From Melastoma dodecandrum (lineage: Eukaryota > Streptophyta > Magnoliopsida > Myrtales > Melastomataceae), in contig JARUPY010000534.1 of the NCBI GenBank assembly GCA_029817715.1, forward strand, positions 4,342,501-4,406,500: a stretch of 64,000 nt of DNA. The letters are read 5' to 3'. This document shows, one piece after another, positions 36,014 through 47,579 of the stretch; position 1 is the first letter of the stretch, and each line of letters opens with the position of its first letter. The translations under genes were made by a program, and so were the position numbers. The notes beneath the pieces were generated by a model that saw only the letters and a list, made by a program, of their open reading frames with translations, made no database searches and had not been told where the DNA came from.

Positions 36014-36900
36014 TGTTGAGATTTAGTCCAAAAGTTATAAGAGTATCGCAGGAAATATTTTAAATATATTTGAAGAATATTACGAAGATATTTTTGAAAT
36101 ATTTGTTGACGAAAAAAAGACTTATATATATGTCTAGATGAATAAGGATTAAACACCAGAGGTACAGTTTTTGGCAGATTGTCCAGATGATGGAGGAATC
36201 AAATGCCCTTGTGTCAAAGTTCGACGAGACGGGTTTTGACTACTGGATGACTACTAGAAGATGCAGGTTACAGATTTGCTAATCCAGAAGGACCTGAATC
36301 TACCGTTGCAACTCAAGAGGGAGAAATCAACGGATATGAAGAGGGACGTATGGGAAACCATGGATACCAAGGCCATGAGCACGATTAGGCTATTGTTGAA
36401 CCTGAGCATTAGGAACGAGAAGACCTCGTATAGTCTGATGCAGACTCTGTCAAATACTTACGAAAAGCCTTCAGCAGTGAACAAGTTCTTCATGATGCGA
36501 AAGATACATACTCAGAAGCTGTTGGAGGGTGGCTCGGTAAGTGATGACCTATATATATGTCTAGGTGAATGAGGATTAAATACACCTCATTCAAGACGTG
36601 ATAATATTAGGTTTTGGGGTACGAGAAACACTTAGAGTGAATTCTGTACGGTGAGCGATATTCTTATACTTGTAATTTCGGATTTTATCTAGTGAATCAC
36701 GGAGGATTTCTCGTGGATGTAGGCATATTCGCCAAACCACGTATATCGCTGTGTTTTTCGCTTTCTCGCTTATTGCTGACGACAATCGTGTCAAGTAACG
36801 ATTTCCGCAGCGCTCGTAGATTTCTACGAATTGTAGGTATTCGGATAGATTTGGTCAACGCAAGGTCGAGCGTCGCAACAGTTGCCTTGGAATGACCGGC
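36014..36900 (+). mobile_element. Scrambled Ty1/copia remnant: LTR piece, gag piece, LTR piece
   Basis: An LTR-like start TGTTGAGATTTAGTCC at 36014 leads to a TATATATATGTCTAG segment. Then comes a gag fragment (about 36185-36545) with KFDETGFDYW, DLLIQKDLNLPLQLKREK, ETMDTKAMSTIRLLL and SYSLMQTLSNTYEKPSAVNKFFMMR, all copia gag traits. From 36548 the TATA segment appears again and runs into a tail (CTAGTGAATCACGG, CTCGTGGATGTAGGC) typical of a copia LTR 3' half. The shared 35 bases (36122-36156 and 36549-36585) show the two LTR parts belong together. Most of the interior is gone. Confidence 0.7.
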
Positions 36901-37625
36901 GGTCGGATGTTTCAGAGTACTCTTGGACATCAAGGAATCCCCATCCTCGAAATTCTATGTTCACGTAAACCGTCGTGACCGGCGGTCAGCCACAAGGAAT
37001 ATTCGCCGAGAGTGAGACACAAAACCGAAGAACATAATTGACAATTTTTCCTTTTACTCCAACGTGGCAATCACAGGGGTGGAGGATAAAATAAAAAAAT
37101 GGAAAAAGAGAAGGGGGGGGGGGGGGGGGGGGGTGGGGGTGGGGACAAAATCCTAATCCCTGCCGCGAATGTCGCCGCGACCACCGTTCCGCACCTCTGT
37201 AGCTCCCAAATTATCGATTTGGCCGGCAAAATGGCAAAAATCCCGTTTAAAATAAATGTCTTTCTTTTGCCCAGGGAGAGACAAGGCACGTTCCGTTTCA
37301 ACATTTTTTTTTTTCATCCACGTGTGTGACTGCAGAAATCGAAGCCGCCCCCCCCTCTGACTACGATGACTCGGAGACTGCTCTCGCTAACATACGCCCC
37401 TCCCGGTGCGCATTACACCCCCCCCCCCCAACCCAACCCAAACGGAATCGTCAAAACTTCCTTATCACACTTTATTTTCCCTCCCTCCTTTTCTTTTCTC
37501 CAACCCCCGTCTCCATCACTTCCTCACCGAACTCCACTTCCTCTTCCCTTCCCAACCCTCCCTTTCCGACCTCCTGACCGCATATAGTAACCGTCTCGAT
37601 CGGGGAGCGGTTCCGGCTGTCCGTG
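36901..37625. other. WOX13 upstream region
   Basis: No gene. It contains two copies of GACCGGCGGTC (about 36893 and 36979), a pure run of 21 G, and C-rich patches. The WOX13 promoter and 5' UTR must lie here. I see no firm TATA box. Confidence 0.35.
37113..37133 (+). repeat. Poly-G tract of 21 bases followed by more G runs
   Basis: Twenty-one consecutive G, then T, then two more G runs of five and four. A candidate G-quadruplex sequence some 490 bases upstream of the WOX13 ATG. Length may be affected by sequencing slippage. Confidence 0.8.
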
Positions 37626-39046
37626 ATGGAATGGGACAAGCACGACCACCCCCAGCCGAAGGAGGGCGACGGCGTCGGCGGCGTCCCCTTCGTGAAGGTC
37701 ATGACGGACGAACAGCTCGAGACTCTGAGGAAGCAGATCGCCGTGTACGCGTCGATCTGCGAGCAGCTCGTCGAGATGCATAAGAACCTCACCGCTCAGC
37801 AGGACCTAGCAGGTTTCTCGCGGCCGATTGATTTCGTTCGTTTCTTCCGACGGAGTAGGCTTCGGATCGCGGATTGTTTGATTTCGGAACGGTTACGAGT
37901 AACGTTTTTTGTTTTTGTTTTTAATAATTTCTTGTTGTTGCCTGATGGATTCTGTTGCGTCCGTGCATTCCCGTTGCTCGGAACTTTGGATGCCTCTACA
38001 GTGAAATCAACAGTAGTTTTGCGTGCCTCTTTGTGGATGAATTCTCTGGGGTTTTGGTTGCATCGCTTCTAGAAGATATAGGAGCATATTCTGGTCGCGG
38101 AGTTTTCTGTTGCCATGCGTAGCTCTGTGACGTTAGCGCTTCATTGCCTGGCCTGAGAAGTCTTGAAGAATCGAGTTCTCTGCATGTTAAGTCTATGTTT
38201 GGTGATGCATTTGGTTGAGGAAAGCTGTATTTGTTTGCGTATTGTGATCCTGGAGTCGATTATTGGTCAGAATGTCTCAGTCTCTGGTCATCTCCTTTGT
38301 AGCTAACAGTTATTTTTTGCTGTACCAGGTGTTAGGCTGGGGAATCTGTACTGTGACCCTTTAATGACTCCTTCCGGTCACAAGATTACGGCCAGACAGC
38401 GGTGGACTCCCACTCCAGTGCAGCTTCAGATTCTTGAGCGCATATTCAATCAAGGAAATGGTACTCCCAGCAAGCAGAAGATCAAGGAGATTACCACCGA
38501 ACTGAGCCAGCACGGTCAGATCTCCGAGACAAATGTTTACAACTGGTTCCAGAATCGTCGAGCAAGATCAAAGAGAAAACTACACAATGCGAATTCCAGC
38601 AATGCTGACTCCGAAGCAGATACAGAGGTCGAATCTCCCAACGAGATCAAGACTAAGGTAGAGGTCTACCAGTCCCACCAAAATTCTGCCACGCGTGATG
38701 AGGACCTTTGCTTCCACAGATCCGAGATAAGCTCTGAATTGAACTTTGCCGATTCGCATGCCAAAGTGGAGAGCATGTATCCTTCGGATGGGAGCCTGAG
38801 ATCCAGAAGGTCCCTTAGCTCGATCACGTTTTACGATGGATTCCTCGCGGGTATGCATTTCTGGCAGTTGTAAATCGGGTTCCCGCCTGCTGGTATACCA
38901 CGACTCACCCCAATGCTGTGCTTTCACAATGATCACGACTGCTTTTGCTTTTTCCCTCAGGAAATGAACAGCTGAACGGGAAGATGGAATTTCCAGGAAA
39001 TTATGGCCTGTATCACCACGGAGACGACTTCGGCATGACAGGCTGA
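37626..39046 (+). CDS. WOX13: WUSCHEL-related homeobox protein of the ancient WOX13 clade
   Basis: Three exons (37626-37812, 38329-38850, 38961-39046) give 264 residues. Before the homeodomain is the WOX13-clade block [36 protein letters not shown]. The homeodomain follows ([30 protein letters not shown], then [20 protein letters not shown]); NVYNWFQNR is characteristic of the ancient clade, which lacks a WUS box. The acidic Ser-rich part after it is normal. Transcription factor of the nucleus; relatives act in replum, root and callus development. The start at 37626 is the first ATG in this frame; a GTG precedes it. The second intron is short (110 bases). Confidence 0.96.
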
Positions 39047-39839
39047 CAGCCACGGCACAATGGATGGAACCTCGGATTCGCCTTGGTTTGGTACTCTCTT
39101 TTTTTCTTCTCGAGGTTGCAAAATGATCCTGCTTTCTGAAGTTTTCCAGTGTGTGCCTGCCTGGTTGGTGATTATCCATTTGCCCAACTTAGTATCGGAC
39201 TTTGATAGTATCCACGGTATTGCCCGGTCGTCGTTTTGTTTTGTGTGGCACTTTTAGAAACCAGGCCTGTAAAAATAGCCCGTTGATAATAGTGGTCGTA
39301 TTATTTATTCACCAGGCCCTCCTCATGGATGGAAGGAAGACTTGATAAGGAGTGATAGCGTCAGATCACGTGGTTCTTATTGTTTTTTTGCCGCAAGGTT
39401 ACGTCTTCCCACAGCCCTCCGTTCCACCAACTAATCTTAATTAGGAAAACTCTACCCACAAAATTGGGTACCACAAGTTAGCCGATTACGTGGAGGATGA
39501 GGGGTTGCCGGAGGGTGTCGAATTTAAAACTTTTTATTTATTTATTTATTCTCTTTTCGGGTCACTCGCTCGTCACCTTCTTCGTCGAGCCCCCCCCTCC
39601 CCCCTTTCCTTCTGACAAGAGTGTTTTGGGGGCTTCTGGGCTTTTCGTAAATTGCCAACTGTCCTCCAATTTTCTTTTTTCTTTTTTCCGTATTTGACCG
39701 CCGTAATTTCATCGGGAAAGCGAAAGAGTTTTGACGCGACTCTTTACTTGCTTCAAACCTGAGCCCCTCCCACCCCGCCAAAAAAAACCAGTCACTTTCA
39801 TTATCTCATATCGTCATCCTCCCCTCTCTCTTATAGTGA
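39047..39839. other. WOX13 3' region and intergenic DNA
   Basis: No gene is seen. The first 250 bases probably form the 3' UTR. The rest has T-runs and C-runs and no ORF with recognisable motifs. Confidence 0.35.
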
Positions 39840-41035
39840 AAATATCCCACCTACTCCCAAAGTTAATCTTTAATCAATTCTATTTTGAAATTTAACCGTT
39901 ATTTTCAGTTTACTTTAAATTTTTTTAAAATATTATTATACATTTTAATGTTTGGATCAACATTAATAGAAGGGAATGACATAATCATACGTGGCGCCTA
40001 AATGGCAAGTAACGTCGTTTGTCTATCATTAAAATACTGACCGGACATGACATGTCCGTCCCTGTTCCCATCCGCCCCAGCTCCTCCACCGTTATCCTCT
40101 CGTCCCCGTCCTTATTGAAGAACTCGAAAGCTTGCCTCAGCTCAACCTCCTTTCTCTCCCCCGCTCATCTCAAGTTTAAAGGAAGAAGATCATCCCCGTC
40201 TAGAGACAAAGGAAGAAGATCATCCCCATCCCACTGTAAAACAAAGACAGAAAATTAAGACCCACAATGCGAAACCCTTCTTGGAATCAAATTCATGGAT
40301 TTTCAACAACTTTTGTGACAACAGCCTTTATTATCTTTTTTTCATCAAAATTGGAAATAATCTCTCGTTTATTTCTACCTATGGGACACTAATCGGATCT
40401 TATTCTCATCCCAACCCCTTCCCCCATAACCCAACCCGACTGGCCACACTCCCAGACAACGACTGAGATTCTCGTTGCAACCCTATAAAATCGCACCCAC
40501 AACCACGACCCCTCCCCAGTTAATAACAACTACCGGATGACAAAATCTCTCGCCACTCGTCTTCGTATTTGTTCCGATTCTCCTCGCACCCCCATTCACC
40601 CACCCACCCAATATCAAATAAAGAAAAAGATGGGATTTTTATTTAATTAATTAATCAATTTTGTTCGTTAAAATTCAATTGATGACAGTGAAGAAGAAGG
40701 GATGGAAGGGTGTGTAAGGACGGTGGTGGCTTTTGTTGGGTAATGGGTTTGGGTTTTCCCCTTTTCTCCTCCTCCCCCTCCCCTTGTAATCCTAATTATT
40801 AGTGTGTCTAGACGATGCCCAGTCAGAACTTTAATTGTGGTCCGTTACTTGCCACATGGGCGTCACGTAAAATTTTGTCATCTCGTTCGATTAACGGTAG
40901 TTAAAATTAATATAAGGGTTAAATGTTAGGATGCGTAATAATATTTTAAAAAGTTTAGACTAGACTAGAAAAAATATCGAAACTTTAGAATATAATTGAT
41001 AATTTAAATTTCAAGAAAAAGTTAATACCGGTAAT
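39840..41035. mobile_element. Non-autonomous DNA element with long inverted ends (Mutator-like)
   Basis: The left end (about 39860-40020) and the right end (about 40840-41000) are imperfect inverted repeats more than 100 bases long. Matching blocks include TTTAATCAATT/TTATCAATTATATT, AAAATATTATTA, ATTAAT, ATGACA(T/A)AAT, ACGTG(G/A)CGCC and TGGCAAGTAACG. The interior is much more GC- and C-rich than the ends, which resembles Pack-MULE elements that capture host DNA. It contains a 79-codon ORF from 40019 with an internal duplication (KGRRSSPS twice). No transposase is present. Target-site duplications were not found by eye. Confidence 0.55.
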
Positions 41036-41245
41036 AAATGGCATCGTTTTGTGCACTTTCGGAGATATTTTTGGGAGCTCCAGTCCCACAAAAAAAAAAG
41101 TGAATTTTGGGTTTTGACCAAAGGAGGAGTAGACACCCCCCATCCATCCCATTCCCAAACTCTTTTCCCCTTTCAATTTTCATCTTCAAGATTGGTGACA
41201 CTTTACTTGATTCCCACATTGCCTTACTATTGTTTATCATCATCA

Positions 41246-41279
<34 letters not shown>

Positions 41280-41301
41280 TATTATTATTATTATTATTAT
41301 T
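41246..41301. repeat. ATT trinucleotide microsatellite
   Basis: About 18 units of ATT/TTA with one slip near 41279. Low-complexity DNA with no coding claim. Confidence 0.95.
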
Positions 41302-42723
41302 GAGTAATAATATTATGGGTTTGTTTGACATGTTGTCCATCACCACCAATTAATAGCCTATAGAGTTTCTAAAAAGTCCAATTTGCTATGCATTCAAGCA
41401 ACACAAACATATCGTGTAATCAACATCATTGTAGTTTCCAACATTAGAAGGAGGGCCCAATTTTTTCCTTCTTTTTTTTTTATTAGGTTAGAGGTGGGGA
41501 GGGAGGGGGGTGGTGGTTTGGTTATCTAGATCTCTAACCTAAAAAAAAAAATATCATGGATGAAATTCCCATTAGGACCACAACCAAACATTTAATTTAC
41601 AAGTCACATTTATATGAGCATAACAACAAAGACCCACGTGAACAATTCTTTCTCACACAAATGGTAATTCTAATTGGATCCAGAGTTATGTCTTTTCCCT
41701 TACATGTCTAGTGAATTTCATCTAAATACCCTTCGTGATTGTATATTTCCCGTTAATTTCAGATGATTTGGTATGTAATAATTTTATAAGAGTGAAAAAT
41801 TAACATTTTCAGGCATTAATAGTATAAAATGTTTGCATTTTTAGGTAATAACCAAAAGTTTTTCATTACCCAAAGCCAAAGCGGAGGAAGAAGAAGGGCA
41901 TCCCTCTACTCTGTCTACGTCCCTCTCCCTCCTACAATTTGATGACAAACACCACCTCGGATTGATTTCTTCCCCCCCCACCTCTTTCTCTCCCTTCGTC
42001 CCTTCCCTTCCTTACTCCACCCTTTCCATCGTAAAAAAAAAAAAAAAAAAAAAACCTAATCCCACCCTTCCTCTTGCACCGCCTGGCACCCGTCGATGCC
42101 CTTGTCTTTTTCTGTAATTCATCGTCCTGAACGAGGTACCCCCTGCAAAGTTTGTGACTTTAAGGCCAAACCTATGACGAGTCGTCGTGGGTGTCCCTTA
42201 GATTTGATCGATTTCTCTTGGGTCGGGCTTCATTTTTTTTCTGGGGTTTCGTGGGATTATGGATCGTGTTTCCGCGGGGAGCTTTGAGTTGGTCAAATTG
42301 AATTCCGGGGAAATGATGGATGTTTGTTGAATCCTTGCTGGTACTTGTTGTTCGTTGGACGTGCAGATTTCTTGTTTTGTTTTTGGTTGATGGTGTTTGG
42401 TTTTTATTGGAGTTTAGGAGGATGTAAGAAACGACAAAACATTGATGTCAAGGGTTGTGATATATAGAGGTGGGATTTCGTTTGAATGATTCTGCCTTTC
42501 TCCCCGGGATTGAATTGGAGGCCGGTTTGGCGTTACTTCGTTTTCTGGTGGTGAATCTGTTTTTTCTGTCCTCTGATTTGGTTTGGTCTCTGCTATTGAC
42601 TGAGAGGTGTAGCGGCTTCTGTGGTTTTTCTTCCAGCTCAAATGTAGATGGGCAGGCTTGTGAATTCGATCGAGGCAGTATCCCTTGCATCGGATGAGAT
42701 GATCTGACTGAAGAAGGAGACCA
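41302..42723 (+). other. Upstream region and likely 5' leader of the Ala-rich protein gene
   Basis: No gene is supported. A run of about 22 A lies at 42033-42054. From about 42060 the composition resembles a transcribed leader. It may contain a spliced leader intron (GT-rich 42240-42420), but I cannot fix the borders. Confidence 0.35.
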
Positions 42724-43569
42724 ATGGAAGCTAAAGTATGCGATCTCAATCACTTGGAGGCAGATGTCCTTTTGCCCCCGAGGAAGAGGCTACTAGCAGG
42801 ATTTAAGAAGCAGAATTTTGAGATCGACTCGAATTGGCACGCTTCATGCATTGAGTCATCCTCCTCTATTGCATCAAGGGTATTTGATTCTCATCTCAAC
42901 AGTTTGTTGAATACTCATACTAATGAATCCAACCTATCTCCTGAGGAGATCGTGGAGGCTTCGGGTTCGGCTGCTGTGGCGGCAGCAAAAGCTGCAAAAG
43001 CAGCTCGAGCTCTTGCAGAAGAGAAGGCTGCCATTGCTGCAAAGGCGGTGGCAGCTGCCAAGAGTGCCCTAGACATAGTCGCGTCTTTTTCGGAGGCATC
43101 AGGTAGTAATGACAGGTACTTGAAGAGAAATAAGATGAAGCATGTTCCTGTGAACTCTTTGTATGGAAAGCAGAAGTCTAAGGGAAATTGTAAAGCGGAT
43201 GAAGAGCTAGCACGTAATTTGCATCATGCTATGAATAGTTCTCCAAGAAAACGCAAATGTTCACAAGGGGCTGATGCAAATGTTGGTAGGAGTAAGAAGC
43301 CCCAGTATTCGAGCACGGATGAAGTGGATTGTCCCAAATCCAGTGGCCATGCTGATTCGGATGAGGTGGATTCTGACGGAACGATAGACGATGCTACTAC
43401 TTCCCAAACCAAGGAGAAATCATTCAAGTATGTCAGTAACTTCCGTTCTAAAATGTTGAATGGAGAGTCTAGTCATTCCACTGCTAGGGCTCGGGATGAT
43501 GGGAGTCCCAGCACCAAGAGGGGAAGAGTGAAGCTAAAGAAGTTACCCTTAAGCATTTGTACATACTAG
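42724..43569 (+). CDS. Unknown conserved plant protein, Ala-rich helix with basic nuclear-type signals
   Basis: A single open exon of 281 residues from ATG 42724. It opens MEAKVCDLNHLEADVLLPPRKRLLAGFKKQ, a start I associate with a conserved plant protein of unknown function. Residues about 77-120 are an Ala/Lys/Glu-rich helix (AAAKAAKAARALAEEKAAIAAKAVAAAKSAL), probably a coiled coil. The second half is acidic and Ser-rich with basic clusters (PRKRK, TKRGRVKLKKLP), which suggest the nucleus. There is no enzyme motif. The function is not known to me; I only infer a nuclear, perhaps protein-binding, role. Confidence 0.75.
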   Translation: MEAKVCDLNHLEADVLLPPRKRLLAGFKKQNFEIDSNWHASCIESSSSIASRVFDSHLNSLLNTHTNESNLSPEEIVEASGSAAVAAAKAAKAARALAEEKAAIAAKAVAAAKSALDIVASFSEASGSNDRYLKRNKMKHVPVNSLYGKQKSKGNCKADEELARNLHHAMNSSPRKRKCSQGADANVGRSKKPQYSSTDEVDCPKSSGHADSDEVDSDGTIDDATTSQTKEKSFKYVSNFRSKMLNGESSHSTARARDDGSPSTKRGRVKLKKLPLSICTY

Positions 43570-44923
43570 GAAAAGGAGGAGAATGCCAATGCCACAAGCA
43601 TTTCCCTTTACAGGGTGCCATGCGAGCACTCCTGTCACCAGCGAGACCCCATCTCTTTATACTGTGAAATGTCTGGTAATGGCAAAATGTGTTTTAAGCC
43701 CGCACCAATTTGGAAGTGCCAGGGGTTTCAAGGACCGGAGCATGTGAAACCCAATAAGGTATCGCTGTCATGAGGTATTACCATGAAATTTTGTGGCGAG
43801 AGAGATTGATTCTTACAGTTAGGTTGTAGAAGCGGATTGGGGGAGTAGTAGAATTTTCACGACACTGAGCAGAAACGGCCTTATGCCTAAATGGATTATT
43901 TTCTCACTCGTCCTTTGTTACAAATATATGGATTGGCTCTGTGTAATCAAAATTGAACATGGGGATTTGTATATTCTGTAATGTTCTTTTCAGTGTCTTG
44001 AGGCGCTCAGGCCTTGAACCATCAGAGCTTGTTTCATAGCTTGCTCCCCTTGATGTATCCGGGTTTTCATTTAGAGTGATTGTTAGTGTTAATTGAATTG
44101 GGTGGATGTCATTATCATTACACAAACACTGATGACAGAAGTTGGATAATTTTTTTTGAGTTCCCCATTCAAGAACTGTGAAGAAGGCACTTTATGTTCC
44201 TAGTTGTAAGAAACTCCTTATTGTTCTGGGATCGATCTAATCCACATTTTGGCCCAACACTCATCAGCATGTCCCCCCCCAACACAAGAATCCAAGAAAA
44301 ATTAATTTGAGAAATCAGCACAGAACATGAAGGTCTAAAAATAAGAAATTCTGTCAAAAAAAAAACAGAGCTTGGCCAAATGGAAAGGACACATGCCAAG
44401 CTGTCGTAATAAATTGGGCAACATGCAATTCATTTTCTTTTTCTCCCTAAAGATGAAATGTGGATGGCCAACAAATTTATTGCATCATAATGAAATGTAT
44501 CACATGTTTCACACACAGGGACAAACAGGGGGCATTCATCCATTGTTACTGCCGACATTATTACAACAAAATGATCAACTGAAGCAAAGGAATAAGATGC
44601 AAGAATCTCGAGTATCAATCCATTTCAATATCCCAGAATTCATACATGTAAAGTAATTGTCTCGGTTACTATCTAATATACAAATCGCCATCCAGAAGGG
44701 GGGGAGACAAGAAATAGAAAACACACCTTAGCTTCAGAGGTAATATTGTTTTGTTAGTATGAAAAACAAAAGAATTTTACCCCCCAGAATCACAAACAAA
44801 CCCAAAAAGGGAAAGATGATATAATTATAAGCAAAAAAAAAAAAGAATTCCCAGGTCTAGGAACACAAAAAAACCAAGCTTTTGGAGACGCAAAATCTGA
44901 ACCCAACCCTCCATCATTTCTCC
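43570..44923. other. Convergent 3' regions of the Ala-rich protein gene and SRPK
   Basis: No gene is recognised. Two genes end towards each other. Short ORFs at 43904-44125 (-) and 44372-44656 (+) have no known motif. A-runs occur at 44355-44365 and 44835-44848. Confidence 0.35.
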
Positions 44924-47579
44924 TCACCTTTTGATCTGAAGGTTGCTGACCCCAGCTTGAAGATTTTCCAAGTTAGCTTTGTCATTCGTCTCGCTTGGTG
45001 GGAGAGGCGGCGGCGGCTTTCGCAAGGCGAGCCACGGATACTGCAGGCATTGCTGAGCGGTCGGCCGCTTCTCAGGGGCAAAATCGAAAAGCGGGCTGAG
45101 GAATTCCGCAAACTCGCAGGCTTCGGACTCTGGGAACTCGTATCTGTCCACCAGCAACTTATCCAATGACAAGAATTTTAGTCTGCGGATCCTCTTCAGG
45201 TCGCCGTACCGATCGAAGAAGTCTTTTGATTTAACTCCTCCAGTAGCAATCTGAGGAGACAAAAGAGGAAATGTGAATAAATCAGTACTTCACAACTTCG
45301 TAGCTGAGAAGAATTAGCGAAAAGCAATGTGCCGTAGCTAGCTTCTCTTTTACCTTTCTTGGAATCTTGCCTAGAAGTTCCATCATCAACGCCAGATGAT
45401 CCTGAAAACAAAACAAAAAATTCTCTTAATCACGCTAATCAGGAGGTAAAGATTCGGAATCCGTACCCTCAAAACAACTGAATGTCGCTATGGAGCACTG
45501 ATCTAATAGAGTAACAAAGTCTAGGACTTCGTCAAAATTGTCCATGTCCTATACTTTTCTTCCAAGGTGCATATAGAACCAATACAAAAGTGTAAAGAGA
45601 CAGATTTACAGGAGTTAAAGATAGTGAGTGCATTCAGGTCATTCAACTGTAGTGTCGGAGCATGATTCGCTAAACAACACGGAGCATGATTCGCTAAACA
45701 ACACCGAGCATGATTCGCTAAACAACACAAGTGAGGAAGTTATATTTTCATACCTCATCCTCACTGAAGCCTTGACCAACTTTGGGTGCAAATAACATGT
45801 CACCAGTTGCAAGCTCAAAGGCTGTGCATGCGAATGACCACATATCCACAGAGAATGAATATCCTGACTGCAATATAACTTCAGGAGCCCTGTATTGTCT
45901 CGTCTGTATTTCTCCCGCAAATTGTTTATCTGCCCAACAGGCATTTCCAAAATCAACAAGCTTACACTTAACATCAACGCCATCTAAGTTCCGTCTGGAT
46001 TTTGGATTTGTTCCCCCCATGGAAGATCTTCTTCCTGAAATCTTTGCAGCAGCCCTCTTTGCCCTTCTTTTCAACCTTTTCTCTATAATACTCATGGTTG
46101 AACCACCATTCAGACTGACTTCAGGCCTTTCAAGAACAGGGGCAGCACCAGACCGAATGGGGTCCTTGGTAGGGTCAATGGTAGAACAAAGAAGGATGTT
46201 CTCAGGTTTCAAATCAGTATGAATAAGGCCAAGTTCACGATGCAAGTAATCTAGACCAATCAGAATGCATTTGCAGATCTCCCTGACTCTGTTTAACTCG
46301 AGGCCCTTGTAACGATTATACTTGATTAGTTGGAGTAAGCTGTCACCCATAAATTCAAGAACCATGCACAGATGCTGCCCATTGGGACCAGAATGCTTGA
46401 AGCTGTCAATCAGACGGACAACGCACTTTGAGTTTGAGGGGTCACCATTAGCAATAGCTGTGAGGAGTTCAATCTCATGGAGAGCAGCCTGAGCAAATTG
46501 AGCCGCGCTCTTCTGAATTTTGAGGGCAACATATTTCTGGGAAGATAACTAAAGATTAGAAATCTAGAACCATATATAAACAATTCAGATCCACAAAACA
46601 AACAAAATTACCTAGGCATGACAGCACTTCAGAAAGTCCGACTACATCTATTCAACAAAAAATGAGAATCATTTCTTCCCAAAGCAAGTGTCCTGTTGAT
46701 AAAAATATTCTAGCCCATTACTGCCTAAAACAACCTATGAAGTCATTTAGTTAATGGATAAGATAAGAAAACCTTCAAGTAAGGTAAACTCGCATTTCCT
46801 CTGGTTTTGTGGGAAGCGTTGAGGCTCTTATATTTACTATCTGTGCACCGTGTTCGGAACAGAAGCATTTACTGCTACTCGGTGAAACATGGGCAAACTA
46901 TGGAAGTGTGGCACAACATCGCCAGACATCCATTAGGTCATTATTCTGGACAAGAAAGGAAATAGCTCGAGCAGGTAAGGAAGCAGCAAGTGCCATATTT
47001 CGTCGGTTCACATCAAGATAGAGATTCATTCATACAGACAGATCCAATAAACCAAACAACATCCATAAATTATGACAACACGTCAGGCAAGTAAAGAGTT
47101 GGACCACCAGAAAGGTAAATCCATTAAAAGCCACTTAACAGCATTGTTCAAATCTCCTCTTTCTTCTTGGCATCAAATGAACAACGGGCTTCTCTTCAGG
47201 ACACATCCGGGACAAAAGACTACATGATTCGCCAACTATTCCGCCGACATCCAACAAAATCCATAACCACCAACAAAGGCAAAACATAAAAGAAAAACAA
47301 AGATTCACAGGAACATCAACCAAAACAGAAAGAAAAGTTACCCCAACCGATCGAGACACAAAGAGGGAGGGATAAAGGGAGTGTATTTACAGAAGCGTGA
47401 GTGTCGAAGGCGAGCCAGACGGTGGAGAACTGACCCCAGCCGAGCTTTCTCTGAGCGATGTACCTCCCGCCGGCGAACTGATCCCCTACCCGCACAGCAT
47501 GATACCCTCCTTTCCTGTAATTCTCAATCCCCTCATCCTCCCCATCCGAACCGCCTGACGACGACGAAGAGCACGACAT
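44924..47579 (-). CDS. SRPK: SR-protein-specific kinase (SRPK family)
   Basis: Four exons (47391-47579, 45754-46536, 45354-45401, 44924-45250) give 448 residues. The start GGYHAVRVGDQFAGGRYIAQRKLGWGQFSTVWLAFD is the SRPK signature. Next are YVALKIQKSAAQFAQAALHEI, the catalytic loop GLIHTDLKPENILL (HTD is usual for SRPK), a spacer of about 75 residues rich in Arg/Lys/Ser, then LVDFGNACW and QTRQYRAPEVIL. The split by a basic spacer is normal, and controls movement between cytoplasm and nucleus in relatives. It phosphorylates Arg/Ser domains of splicing factors. Intron 1 is long (854 bases); intron 2 carries a 24-base tandem repeat. The C-terminus (LPLSETND-type tail, NLQAGVSNLQIKR) is short and polar. 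Confidence 0.95.
45657..45728. repeat. Three 24-base tandem repeats in an SRPK intron
   Basis: The unit GGAGCATGATTCGCTAAACAACAC occurs three times head to tail, with one base changed in the third copy (CGAG). It lies 26 bases from the exon border at 45754, so it may press on the 5' splice site region of intron 2. Confidence 0.93.

Noticed and set aside
38960..39257. ORFs overlapping the WOX13 end on both strands
   Set aside because: They are shadows of the last exon and 3' UTR without motifs.
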